From positions 62,001-126,000 of the forward strand of contig BSBM01000870.1 in assembly GCA_027924585.1 (NCBI GenBank): DNA of 64,000 nucleotides, read 5' to 3'. This document shows, piece by piece, positions 1 through 12,100 of this stretch. The translations under genes were made by a program, and so were the position numbers. The notes below the pieces were generated by a model. The model had not been told where the DNA came from. It worked only from the letters and a program-made list of their open reading frames with translations, and searched no databases. This DNA comes from Larix kaempferi (taxonomy: Eukaryota; Streptophyta; Pinopsida; Pinales; Pinaceae). Each line of letters starts with the position of its first letter. Position 1 is the stretch's first letter.

Positions 1-957
1 TTTAATTAGCAATATTACTTTTCATTTTTTTATATATAGATATATTTTCCCCAAATATTTAATTAACAATATTATCTTCCATTTAATACATATAAATATC
101 AATAGTCCTCGCAAACTACCCATAAATTGTAATAAGTTTGGAGAAAAATGACAAAAGCAAACATAACAATTGCTTAGAGATTACACACATCTTCGATTTA
201 TTTTGTATCCATGTGACCCTCATAGCCATTGCGTTGTGGCCTCTAACACATCACAAGAAATCCCAATGCAAATTTGGGTGCCATGTCACCGATACCTTGA
301 AACAACTATATGCCATAGCTCAACATCCTTAAATAAATTTGAATAGCTTGACTCATTGCTACATAAAAAGAAACCACGAGTGTATAATAGTGATAAAGAA
401 TTTCAATTAAATCATCATAATTTCAATGAGATCTTAATGCCACAAAAATAACACTAGATGTGTTCAATGATGTGGAAGACTTCAATGAGAAAGTTGAAGA
501 TGAGTTCTATGTGACGCTATCACGGTGACAACTTTGAATTAAATTGTAAATAAACCACAAAATCCTATAACTCTCTTAAATTTGAGTCCTAAGATTGGAT
601 AATGATAATAATTTATCTGAAAATTACTAAATAATGTTCCATGTTTGATATGGTCAAGCCCGTTACCTTGACCTTGGTCATGGAGCTTTATTTCCTAAGC
701 ATAAGTAATGATTCAATGGGATTTATTCGGTGTCCTAGACCTTGAGACTTGACACCTAGAACTTGAGACTTGAGAACCAACAACGTTTGCATCTCAAGCT
801 TGAGAAACAAACTCCACCACACACAACCCAAACATCAAACTAATGCCCAACTTTAATATATCTTTGCGAATTCAAAAAATTCCAAGGCTCAACTTTATAA
901 TCAAATTTGCAATAGTAGTAGGAAAAACCTACCATTGCCAAGGCATTTTCTTGGATC

Positions 958-1096
958 CTAGATGCCACACTCGCTTCTTCACATTCAAAGAAGACTTCGT
1001 GCCCTCAAATATGTTACTCTACTCCTTCTAGACGCCATGCTAGATGCCATGTTGGCCTCTTCACATTCAAAGAAGACCGGCCCAGCTCAAATATGT
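958..1096 (+). repeat. 82-bp tandem duplication (diverged)
   Basis: Two adjacent copies start at 958 and 1040. Each begins CTAGATGCCA, contains TTCACATTCAAAGAAGAC and ends near CTCAAATATGT. The pair is present in units 1 to 4, so the duplication predates the array. Confidence 0.8.
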
Positions 1097-1345
1097 GTGG
1101 TAGTGTGAGCACATCAAATCAAAGAGAGAGTTAATGGAAAATAAAATACATATAATATCGTAATATTACTAAGGGAAAGAAAAAAAAGCATCCATAGCGA
1201 GCAACCCCCCAAAATAAAAAAGCCATAGCCAACATCCAAAAAAAAAAACTACATAAAAAGTAAATAAATAAATAGAGACTAACATGTTAATAGAGTAAGT
1301 ATATTAATCAACCAATGCCCTAAATTGTTGAACTCCAAATATCTA

Positions 1346-1404
1346 GTTTTTAATTAATATTTTTGTTATTAACAAAGTTTTTAATTAATATTTTTGATAT
1401 TACC
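1346..1404 (+). repeat. 31-bp tandem duplication
   Basis: GTTTTTAATTAATATTTTTG is repeated with a 31-bp period, at 1346 and 1377. The same pair occurs at the matching places in units 2, 3 and 4. Confidence 0.8.
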
Positions 1405-2378
1405 TTACATGTGGCATTTAAAACTCTAGATGAGAACTTAAAATTTAATATTTAGATTAAGGATATCGTTATTTTTAGTTAGCTAAATTTAAATTTATCT
1501 TTCAATCTTTTAAAAAGAATGTTGTTATTCTATAAACAATTTAGATTCAAATTCTAATTTTCCAATAAAATATGAAAAAAATATAACTCTACTTCAAATT
1601 TAGTTAAGAATATTGTTCCAAGAATCTAAATTCAAACTCATTTTTAAAGGAAAATTCTACTTTTTTAATTACAACAAAGCTTAATAGCCATTAGGTGAAA
1701 ACCTCTATCCGTTTCCTTTTGTAAAGATGCCAAAGAGGCACACCACATGGATGCATACTTTTATTTAAATTTAAACTTTTTTATAGCACTTCCACATACT
1801 TTTATGATTAATGATTTAAATAAAGCTATAAAAAAATTAAACATCACATATGTTGGGTGACGTAATTGATTCATAATTGACTTATCTTATAATAGAATGT
1901 TTTGTTTTTCAATTTAATGTTGAAAAACAAAATTTTATATGTATATGTATTTTTTGTTAAGATGATAAAACTTATTATAATTTATTTGTATAATTCGAAA
2001 TGAGGATAATCATTATTAACTCATAAAGTAAATGTAACTTAATTCATTTATGTTATTTAAATGTAAAAAAAATAATAAATATAATTTATTAAAATAAATT
2101 ATATTTAGTGACATGATCTATATTTATATCATTTTAATTTATTAAATAATGAAAATTTAAAAATCATTTTAATTTTAGGAATTAATAACTTAGAATTTTT
2201 AATTTATTGCACCAAGAGTAGCGAGGTACTTATAACGGGTACTAAAAATAAAAAGTATTTACAAAAAATTATGCCGGCTCATAAAATAAAAAATGAAAAC
2301 CAAATAAAAAAAATTAAAAAATCCATATCCACTCATAAAATAAAAATTTAAAATCAAATAAAAAGTCATTATAAAATA

Positions 2379-2465
2379 ACACCTCAAGAAATTGGATGCC
2401 TCTAGGTGTTTGATAGATATGCATTTAGGATGGATCTATGTTGGTTATAAATATATGAAGAAAAT
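2379..2465 (+). repeat. Diverged internal repeat, partner at 4399-4485
   Basis: The segment starting ACACCTCAAGAAATTGGAT and running through ATGGATCTATG-TGGT is found again about 2 kb downstream at 4399. The pair recurs in units 2 and 3. In unit 4 only the second copy survives, because the deletion at 59684 removes the first. The second copy has an open frame of about 30 codons through it and the first has stops. I do not recognise the peptide. Confidence 0.65.
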
Positions 2466-2660
2466 GATAAAGATGATATGTTATTAATATTTCCCTCTAT
2501 TTGATTTTAAAAAGGAAATGAGTTTATACTCAAAAAGAAAAGTTTGAAGAGAAGCATCCCTAAATCAATAAAATATTAGGAAAGTGAGTATCATGAAAAA
2601 TGTTTTGAAATTATGCTTTAATGTGGGTATATATTACAATGATATATAAACACAATGAGA

Positions 2661-2679
2661 TTATATATATATATATATA
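2661..2679 (+). repeat. (TA)n microsatellite
   Basis: A run of about nine TA dinucleotides. It is shorter in unit 2 (near 18161) and intermediate in unit 3 (near 35870), so it varies in length between array copies. Confidence 0.85.
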
Positions 2680-3815
2680 ATGGATATTTAATAGTCTAAT
2701 TTTCTTTCTTGTAAGAGGGTTGAATTTCACATTAGTAGATTAGCAATTCATAAGAATGAGTTATCTATAATAACTTTATTCTCCTAAACTTTTTGGAATA
2801 TCAATGAATTATTAAGACCCAATAATAAATAAATATTCATTATTTATTTTTTTATGTTTTTATTTTCCAAGGTTTTGTGAGAATTTTTTTAGGGGTGATT
2901 CTTGTCACTTTCATGAAATGAGGGAGCAAGTGTAATATCTATAGTGTGGAATATAATTATAGTTAGTAGAAAATAAATATTAAAGCTTGTCATAGGTGTT
3001 GTATATAAGCTTGGACTAGATGGAATATTGAGAAGATTTGTCTCACCAACATACACTAAGAATTCAATAATGGAATCATCACATTATGGATTCATGTGAA
3101 TACATTGCTCTATAACAAGCACACCATAAATGATTTTTGTTTAGGACTATGGTGGTTGGATATGCTTGAGAATTGTTCCAAGTTGTGAGGAAATGTGGGT
3201 AGTGTTATACTATAACTCACAAGCTACATGTGGGTGGTTTTCACACATTGAATGTCTAGCTATCCTTTCTAGCATTGGGGATAGGACTATATTTGTCCTT
3301 TGTGCTAGTAAATAGAAATAAAGGCAAAGGAAAGTATATAATTATAATTTCCAACTTATTTATGAAGTGGACAAATATGAGAACTATCTTTCATTAGTTT
3401 CAAAGTCACATGAGGATAATAAGAAGGGGGCTCCCAAGAGGAAAACTTGAATTGATTCAAATTATAAACTTGATGTCTGATTTTTAATATGACAATATGC
3501 TAGTGTGCAAATATGAACCTTTTACGCCTAATTTGAATGTTCAAAGGATAGATATTATGGATGGATAAAGAGGGAAAATAAGGAATAAAAGGGGATAGGG
3601 ATATTAAGATACATATAGAGATAAAATTTGATCTAGTTTTCCTTCCAAGCACTCATGTTGTATTTCCTCCTTTCATCTAAAGTGAAGAGGTTTTTTATGC
3701 AATTTGATAAATTATCTTTATGGTTATTTAAATTATGAAAACAATATTTAAGGATACAAGTTGGATGTGATCAGAAGGATATAAGTTGGAAGTGATTTGG
3801 TCTCAAGGGATCATA

Positions 3816-3923
3816 GTATCAAGGTATTGGTGAAGGTATCAAGGTATTAGTGAAGTTATCAATGAAGTTCTCAGTGAAGGTATCAATGAAGGTCTCAGTG
3901 AAGCCTAGTATCAAGGTATCATG
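3816..3923 (+). repeat. Degenerate minisatellite, GGTATCAA(T)GAAGG type
   Basis: GGTATCAAGGTATT, GTGAAGGTATCAATGAAGG and TCTCAGTGAAG-type motifs alternate irregularly for about 100 bp. The block is also present at 19324-19430 and 37026-37130. It is absent from unit 4, where a deletion removes it. Confidence 0.75.
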
Positions 3924-5319
3924 TGGCTAAGAGAAAATATATTTCTAGTTTTGGCATGGTGAGGAGGTGAGAAAGGATGTGGGGTGAGGAAATATGTTTC
4001 AAATTATATTTTTTCACATTATGTTTTTGTACATTTCAATAGTTCAAAATTTGTATGGTGACAGAGGTAGATAGCAAGTAGAGTTCTCATAGTTCATATC
4101 CCAATCTTTTCAGGGGAACCATCCATGTTATTATTTCCAGCATATAATATTGTCAAGCAGGCATCTTCAAGGGGAGCAAGGTGCTCTACATCCTAGTATG
4201 GGGGAAAATGTTGTAATGTAGCGTAACGTTAACAAAAATAAAATAAAAATATTAAACAAAATACATGTCATCTCTTAAAGTAAAAATTACATGTCTTCTT
4301 ATCAAATAAAAAATTATGAAAAGTAAAATTAAAACTTAAACGTGAACCTATCAAACAAAGGAGGATCAAATTTATTGATTTAAGGACTACAAAAAATTAC
4401 ACCTCAAGAAATTGGATCCCTCTCAGCGCTTGATATATCCAAGTTTAAATGGATCTATGTTGGTCACAAATCAATGAAGGAATCTGATTAGGCAGGTAAT
4501 GACAGAATCCATGTACTATTTAGTAAATGACATAAACATCGGGATCAATTTGTGGAATTAACTCCAATTTCAAGATTTCATTTTTTTATCCATATTAAAA
4601 ACTGGTGACAACTTACCCTGCAAGCTGTATAGGTCCCTAATAACATTTCAAAATCCTTCCTGCTAGAGCATAATGTAGAAAGGGATTGATGCTAGTTTCC
4701 ACAATGCACAATCTTTCCATTGATTCTTTGTTATGAGCTCGACAATCCACAATCTAAATATATTCCCATCTTTAGTATGCAAGTTCTCTTTTATTCCTAG
4801 AATTTTAGATAGTCTATCTTGGCAGCAAGTTGAAGCCAAGTTGAATTCCAACATATGACATCAATACTTCTATGTTGTGCATTACCTTGTGACACTTCCC
4901 ATCCTTCATGGAATTACACATGGATATATGCTCCTTTGTTTGGATGTTGTAGCTTAAAATTGCATGTAGTGAATTCATGGGAACATTGTTTGGTGAGGAT
5001 CTCTTGTTTTGGCTCGCTTGTTCTCACTTGCTTGTTTATGATGGTCCATCAAGTGGGTCATTGTGTAGTACCCTCAATTTGACCCTATAATGTATTAAAA
5101 TAGATTATGTAAAATGATGTAAATGTGTTAGATGGATTCCTAGTGCGGATATCAAGGCCAAGGCTTGATAAGTGAATGGCTAGGCATGTATGGTATCAAT
5201 ATATCTATATGGATCGCATGGTTGGCTTGCCGTGATGACATAAAATCTAGCTAAATATTATGTTGGAAAATAATATTTACGGTCCAAGATGGTTGTGGAA
5301 AGAGCACCAAAGGGTATAC

Positions 5320-5403
5320 GATTAATCCTCTATTTCCAAGTGCCCACCTTAGAGGGCCTATGGGAGATTAAATCCTCTATTGCCAAGTGTCAACCTTAGA
5401 ATT
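5320..5403 (+). repeat. Short tandem duplication, ~46-bp period
   Basis: GATTAATCCTCTATTTCCAA followed by GTGCCCACCTTAGA at 5320 is repeated, diverged, as GATTAAATCCTCTATTGCCA with GTGTCAACCTTAGA at 5366. The pair is seen in all units that contain this region. Confidence 0.7.
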
Positions 5404-6129
5404 CACCCAATTGCTGACATTTCCCTTAAATGAGCCAATTACTTCCTTTTGACTAGTAAATCCAATCATTCAATGCATGTGTGATGTTGGTGACGAACGT
5501 TTTCTCATGTAGTCATGGAAGCATGGGATAAAATATACTTCTATGACTCTAGTAAGAGTCCTCTCTGCCATGTTTAGAAGTTATGTCAGTTGTCTTTTCC
5601 ACCATTCTCTCATATCCTTTGGATTATATTATCCATTTTTCATTATGAATATTTTAGCACAACAATTTTTACAGTACAAAAAATTGTTGCTCTTGATTTT
5701 CATCCCATTTCCATTATGAATTACCAGATTGTGCATAACCAAAAATTCAAATTTGGAAATAGAGTTGCATATTTAAGGGAAAAAGAGATGTTGTATATGA
5801 GCATAGATGTTGGAAAAGATAAGAACCCTTATGCATATATTTTTTCTACTTATTCATGCTTGAGAAGCCATGAATTAATGCTACATGAGGTTATCCAACA
5901 ACATACAACTGATTGGACTCTTACTATGCACACTAGTAAGAAATGTAAGGGTTGGATTTCCTAAGGAAATTATGGATCATTGAAGGGGAATGCCTTCCTT
6001 GTGTTGTGTAAGGAAATTGGAAAGAGTGCCATGGCTGTGACGACTAAGTAAAATTCATGTTGAGCTTCAAATGAGAATTTGGCTAATCATTGAGAGAAAA
6101 ATGGGTTGTGGGTTAAGATAGAATATTGT

Positions 6130-6543
6130 AGGTGTTTCCTTCACCGCGGTGGCATTATAGCGTAATGTGGCGGTGGAATCTCCACAGAAAGAGTATATGT
6201 TGGAAAAAGTGCCTATAGTTTGGTGGAAAATCACTCTTACACAACCATTTGCTTGAATCTTCTTTATTTAAATATAAGTATTATATATTGGCACACACAT
6301 TTTATTGTTTATGAATTCATAATATCGCCACGTGGAAAAATTTACAAGCCTGGAATTCGTAAAATAAAGTTTGTTCATGATTGCATTCTTGAAGTGCTAT
6401 TTTTCCCTATAGATGATCAAGTTGCAGAGATCTTCACCAAATCTCTTACGAAAGCGAGGTTTTCTAAACTTCGATCTATTTTAGGAGTTGCGGAACTTGT
6501 CATCAAGGGGGTACAAGCTCTAATGCCTCATTCCTTCTCCTAA
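6130..6543 (+). pseudogene. Ty1/copia pol C-terminal remnant (RNase H end), unit 1
   Basis: The frame through 6220-6543 ends with a recognisable copia signature: FPIDDQVAEIFTKSLTKARF followed by SKLRSILGV. This matches the family pattern of (Y/F)-P-x-x-D-Q-x-A-D-I-x-T-K-x-L-x-x-x-x-F near the C-terminus of reverse transcriptase/RNase H polyproteins. Upstream, VENHSYTTICLN aligns loosely with the CDNQSAIxIAKN part of RNase H, with the Asp replaced by Glu. The stretch between these motifs is not family-like and is probably scrambled. A stop interrupts the frame upstream near 6163. No integrase, protease, gag or main reverse-transcriptase block was found, so this is a 3' fragment. It is followed about 45 bp later by a purine run and an LTR-like sequence. 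Confidence 0.8.
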
Positions 6544-6594
6544 TAGTGTCTTGTAAACCCTTCAATCCTATCCCAAGTTGTTCTTAAGGGGGTT

Positions 6595-7031
6595 TGTTAG
6601 GATATCTAGACACTTAGGAGTTAGTTAAGATCAAATTATTATAATACATCCATTAGGTAAAGTGTGTTTCTTTAGTATGAATTAGTATGCATTTGTAAAT
6701 ATCTAATTTGATGGTCACGATATGTTATATACATAGAGTAATCCGATGATTCAACTTCTCTTAGATCATAACTACCTTTGATCCATGACTTAACACCCGA
6801 TTGGTCCATGATATCTATTTAAAGAGCATGGAGGGTCACTTTCTAGTTGATATATTATGAGAATCTCATTTGTAACTTTCTTTCTTTTGCATAATAAATT
6901 ACCTCAAGTAGCTATTTGGCTGGGGCCGTGGAGTGTTTCCCTTTCGAGGATTTAAACCATGTGAAAAAATTGGTGTGTTGATCTATTATTTGTTTGTGTG
7001 AGTGACTTCTCTAGGTGTTTGTTTGACAACA
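6595..7031 (+). mobile_element. Candidate 3' LTR of the copia remnant, unit 1 (437 bp)
   Basis: The purine run AAGGGGG at about 6586 is directly followed by TGTTAGGATAT, the layout expected of a polypurine tract and LTR start. The proposed end, GACAACA at 7031, gives TGTT...AACA termini. Inside are a TATA-like TATTTAAA at 6817 and AATAAA at 6893, followed by a T-rich U5-like part. The 437-bp spacing is the same in units 2 and 4. No second LTR, primer-binding site or target duplication was found, so the right boundary is a proposal. Confidence 0.6.
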
Positions 7032-9146
7032 TTGACCATAAAACCATTCTTCCTAGATATTTCTTGGGACATTCCTTTCTTTGTGAACAGAAAAGTAACC
7101 CATTTCTGTGGGAGTTTGGATTGGAGATATTCATCCTGGCAAGGTTTCACTATATGAATATAGCTTATATATTTTCTATTAGAGGATAAGGTTTTTCAAA
7201 TTACATTATATATTTCTCATTATCATTTCTTTAAAATAATGTCTTGTATTTGCGATCTTCTAAATTGGTTAAATTTTCAAGATTAGTGCATTTATGCTCA
7301 TTTTCTCAAGTTGACTAAGCTAATTTGAACAATAGAATTTTGCAGTTGCTATTTTTGGTTTCCCAGCAAAATGCCAGTTGTTTTTGACATATTGTTTGGA
7401 TTTGAAAATTTGATATGTATTTGTTTTTTAAATTATAGTTTTTAGAATATAGTGTTCTACAGGATGAGATTGTAGGAGCTCCACCCTTAGTTGTTGGATA
7501 CACATTTCAACGTTTCAGAGATGTTTCCTTGTATGCAATTCCTCTGAACCATGGTTGAAATGTTTCAATAAAGTTTCAACTTTTTAAAATGTTTTATTGG
7601 CCATTTTGGCTTTGCATCATCCGTTTTAGTTGTTGTTTTGATCACATGAATGAAAAATAAAAAGGAAAGGAAAAGAAAAGAATGCTAAAACCATAGTCTT
7701 ACAAATCAAGTCATAAATAGAGGGTATGGTCCTAGCTTAACGATAACTCGTATTTTTGGATTTATTTCCAAATTTGAAATTCATGAATGATATTCTACTA
7801 TTATTCTTGTCTTATGGTATGTGAGTGTGTGTTTTCTTTTAAAAAATTGTCATATCTTAATCAATATCTGGGCAGCCTATGTCCCACCTTAGCAATGTTG
7901 AGATGATATAAATATGTTCACAATGCAAGTGAGTTTAATACTATTCCATTCTCATTCTTACAAGGCTACTTTGAGAGAGGATATACATGAATCTGGTTCA
8001 AAAGAAAATGTGTTGGTTGTAATTAGGTTAAGTGGATTTTAAATTTTAAGAATACAATTGTTTGAAAGCATAACCAATGGAAAAATTAATTAGGTATAAT
8101 TCTGGTCCATGTTTACGAAGTTCTATTGTGGTAAACTAGAAGCTGTGAATATTGGTATGTATCAACTATGTAGATTTGGTTGGGAATTTTTTTTTTGCTA
8201 TTTGTGATGATAAATATTCAAAGGGGATGGGAAGATATGGATGATACATCAATTATCTATTGTAATAATCAATTTTAATATTTTGTCATTTATTTTCTTT
8301 GCAAAGAAGTACATGAGCAACATTCATTAAGGTTGTTCTTGGGGTAGTGGGGGGGTAGTATCAATATAATATATTATGTTATGAGTATTGTTTGTATTTC
8401 AATGGGAAATTTCCAATGAGTGATGAACATTCTCACGATCCTTATTTTAGCTGGATATGCTTTTGTTGCAGCCCAAAACACCATTGGAATTTTATTTTAC
8501 CGGTTAGTGACTTTCAGTTACCTCTTTGAATATTTGTTGATTGATTTACATAATTGTGAGTTTCCCATCCTAAGTCCTTGCAATTATTAAGATATTACTT
8601 GAATGTGAATTTGTTTTGCGTTGGGGTTAGTATCAACATACTATAATATAATAGGAGTATTACTTCGATTTCAGTGGGCAATGGGTGACCAACATTCACA
8701 GTATCCTTATTTTAGATAGATATGTTTTTGTTGCAACCTAAAATACTATTGTAATTTTAGTTTACTCTTTAGTGACTTTCAGTTACCATTTTGAATATAT
8801 GTTTATTGATTTACATAATTTAATGAATTTCCCATCCCAATTCCTCGCAACCATTAAGTTTTATTATATGTTTTTTGTAGTGTAGAAAAACTATGTCTAT
8901 GAATTAGCTCTATTTATAGGTTCTTGGTATTAAATATGTAATTAGCACGTTCTATGGTGCCCCTAGGTGGCCTTTTGCACAGTAAAACCAATAGGGAGGA
9001 ATAGGGTAAGAATTGCTTAGTTGAATGTGAATATGTTTTGTGTAAGCATATTGTTTCTTTGGGTTAAAGTTCTTCTATGTTTGGATTTGGTTATGACAAC
9101 TTATACTTTTATCCAGCGATGATGAAAATTTAAGATTGACATATGA
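7032..9146. other. AT-rich spacer C, unit 1
   Basis: This region is non-coding and AT-rich, between the LTR and the C/T tract. I see no gene in it. Near the right end it carries the diverged 272-bp duplication listed separately. The last bases before the tract are an AT-rich GACATATGA, after which the composition changes within a few bases. Confidence 0.7.
8352..8880 (+). repeat. Diverged tandem duplication, 272-bp period
   Basis: The order of motifs GGTAGTATCAA, TTTCA-TGGG, ACATTCNCA, ATCCTTATTTTAG, TTTTTGTTGCA, TTAGTGACTTTCAGTTACC and GATTTACATAATT occurs twice, from 8352 and from 8624. The copies differ at many sites, so this duplication is much older than the array. Unit 2 has lost 144 bp of the first copy. 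Confidence 0.75.
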
Positions 9147-12100
9147 CCTCCTACCCCTCTCCCTCTCCCTCCTCCTTCTCCTCCTCCTCCTCCTTCAACC
9201 CCCTTCGTCATCCCCTCCTCCTCCACCCCCCTCCTCCACCTCCTCACCTCCATCCTGGCCTCCCTTCTTGTACCCCCCTCTTACCCCTCTCCCCTCCCAC
9301 ATCGCCCCTCCATCCTCTTCCACCTCTACCACTCCCCGCTTTTCCTTACACCCTTGCTGATCCTCCTCCTCCCCCTATCCCTTCCCCCTTCATTCCCATC
9401 CCACCATACTGCTCCTTCACCCTCCTCCCCCTCCTCCTCTACCCCTAAAACTATTCCCCACCTTCCTCCTCCCCATCCCCCATACCCCCACTCATCCTCA
9501 TCCTCCTCCCCCTCTACCCCTCCCCCTCCCCTCCCCTCCCACTTCCTTCCCCTCCCACCTCCTTCCCCTCCCACCTCCTTCCCCTCCCCTTACCCCAATC
9601 CTCCACCGCATCACCCTCTCCCTCTTCCTCTCCCTACTCCCCCTCCTTATACTCCCATTACTCCCCTTCCCCCCCACTCCTCCTCACCTCCCTACCCAGG
9701 CCCCTTCGCTCTGCATCCTCCTCCCTCATCCCCCTCCTCCCATCCTCCCTCCCCATACACCCCCTTCCCCCTCTTGTTTCCCCCCATCCTTCACCTTATC
9801 CCCCTATCCCTACTCCTATGATCCCCTCCCATCACCCACTCCTCCTCCTCCTCACCCTACAAAGCCCCTCCTTTCCCTCCTTTCACTCCCCCCTCTCCTC
9901 CTCCTCCTCCCACTACCTGTCTCCCTCCTCCTCCTACTCCTCCTCCTCCTTCACCTCTCCATAAACCTAATCTCTCCAGACCCCCCCTCTCCTCCTCCTC
10001 CCACCCGAATCCCTATCCCCCCAAACCTCCCACCTCCTCCTCCTCCCCCTCTCCCCTTCCGCCAATGCTCCCCTCCACTCCCCCCCTGCACCTCCTCGAT
10101 TGCCTTTCCCTGATACTTCTCTCCCTCCCCCTCCTCCACCTCCCCACTCCACTCTCCCATCTCCCACCCTACTCTCATCCTCCCCTTCATCCAAACCACT
10201 TCCCCCTTCCATCCACTTCCCCTCCTACTCCTCCACCTCCTCACCCCCCTCATCATACCACCCGCTCCTCCCTCCCACATCACCCCCACCTCCTCCCTCC
10301 CACATCACCCCCACCTCCTCTACCCCCTCTCCCCACACCCTTCTCCCACCCCTCCCCTTATCCCCCTCCCACCCCTCCCCTTATACCTTTCCCTCTCCCT
10401 AGTCCCCATCCTCCTCCTCCCCTTACCCCACCTTTCCTCCTCCCCCTCCACACTCTCCCCCCATCCTCCTCCTGCCCCCCTGTCCCTCATCCCCCTACCA
10501 TTGTCACCCACCTTCCTCCTCCACATATCCCCCCTTCCCCTCTCCTCCCCTCCCCCTCCCACCTCCTCCCCCTAGCTTTCCCCCACTCCTCCACCTCCTC
10601 CCCCTCTCCCTATTCCTTTGATCCTCCCCTCCTCCTCCTACCCTTACCCCTCTCTCCTCCTCCCCCTTCATTTCCATCCCACCAATACTACCTGTCTTCC
10701 TCCACCTCTCCATCACCATCTCCTCTCCCTATAATCGCTCTCCTCCTCCTCTCGTCTCCCTCCCTATCCCCCCAAACTCCCACCTCCACCTACTCCCCCT
10801 CTACGCTTACCCCACCTCTCCCCTCCACTCCCCTCCCCCTCAACCTCATCTTCCTCCTCCATTCCCCACCCCCCCTCCCCTCCCCACTGCATTCCTACTC
10901 CCCCTCCCCCTCTCACCGTCACTTTAATCCACTTTCCTCCTCCCCATATCCCCTCCCCACTTTCTCCTCCTACTCCTCCTCCCCCTCCACTCCCCTACCC
11001 ACTCTTCCCACATCCCTCCCCCCCTCCTCCACCTCCTGCCCATTCCCCTTTAACTCCTTGTCCTCATCCTTGTCATTCGTCTCCCCTCCTCCTACCCTCC
11101 TCCACCACCTAATCCGTGCCTTCTCCCCTCCTCCTACCATTCTCCACCCCCTAATCCTCCCCTTCTCCCCTCCTCCTCCTCCCCTTTCCCCCTCCTCCTC
11201 TTATCCCCTCATCTCCACCCCCCTTCCTCCTCACACCTCTTCTCTCCACCTTTCCATCCTCTCCTCCCCCTCTCCCTCCTCCCCCTATGCTCTACCTCCC
11301 CTCCACTCCCCCTTCTGATCCTTGAATCCCTTCCCCTCCTCTTATCCCCTCTCTCTCACCCTCTCCTCCTCCTGTCCCACTCCCTCCCCCTCTCCCCACT
11401 CCCTCCCCCTCTCCTCTCCTCATCCTACCCACCCTCCATTCCCTCCTCCTATCCCTCTTCCTCCTCCTCCTCTCCCTCTTCCTCCTCCTCCTCCCCCTTA
11501 ACTCCCTCACATCCCTTCCTCCTTTTCCCCCCTCCCCTCCCCTCTTCCCCTCCTCCTTCACATTTCTACCCCCCCCACTCCCCTCCCTTCACCCCGCTCC
11601 TCATCCTCCCCCCTCCAACACCCTCTCTTGTCATCCCCTTCCCCCTCTCCCACTCCCCTACACCTCACCCCCTCCTCCTCTCTCCCCCTCCAACACACCC
11701 TTACCCTTGCCCCTCCCTAGCCTCCTTTCTAAACTTCCTCCTCCTCCTCACCCTGTTGTTCCCTCATCCTTGTACTCCTCCTTCCCCTCTCTCCTTCACC
11801 CTCATCTCCCCTTTTGTTCCCCCCTCCTCCTCATCAACCAAACCCCTCTTCTACCTCTCCATCCTCCTCCCCCTCATCCTCCTCACCCTCATCTTCTTCC
11901 TCTCCCTCCTCCTCCTCCTCCTCCATACACCCCTCCTCCTCCCCCTCCTCTTCCACCTCCCACTCTCCCTTCCACTCGCCCATCCCCATCCTCCCCACAC
12001 CTTCCCTTTCCCTCCCCTACTACCATCCTCCTCCTCCTCCTCCACCCACCCCTCCTCCTCCTATCCATCCCCCTCCTCCTCCCACTTACCCCTCCCTATC

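Larger units (their letters stand above)
1..6129. other. AT-rich non-coding block A, unit 1
   Basis: This is about 6 kb of AT-rich DNA with only short open frames. Some of these, for example the 64-codon frame at 138, begin at TTG rather than ATG. Several short frames recur in other units, but their differences include amino-acid changes and frame breaks, so I see no sign of protein-level constraint. None resembles a family I recognise. The block holds the small repeats listed separately. Relative to unit 2 it lacks roughly 40 bp near 4169 and one copy of a 285-bp direct repeat near 2040-2160. Confidence 0.7.

Noticed and set aside
138-332. 64-codon frame present in units 1, 2, 3 and 4
   Set aside because: It begins at TTG, differs between units mainly by amino-acid changes and matches no family. 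Recurrence follows from the array, not from coding constraint.
843-1031. 62-codon ATG frame conserved in four units
   Set aside because: Very short, family-less, and crosses the first copy of the 82-bp duplication; substitutions alter residues freely.
5064-5600. Possible Ty3/gypsy LTR beginning TGTAGTACCCTC
   Set aside because: The start looks LTR-like, but no matching CA end, second copy, purine tract or primer-binding site could be found.
9354-9821. Proline/serine-rich frames resembling extensins or arabinogalactan proteins
   Set aside because: Open in several frames and on both strands because the tract lacks stop codons. No signal peptide or regular SPPPP motif spacing, and indels between units are not in multiples of three.
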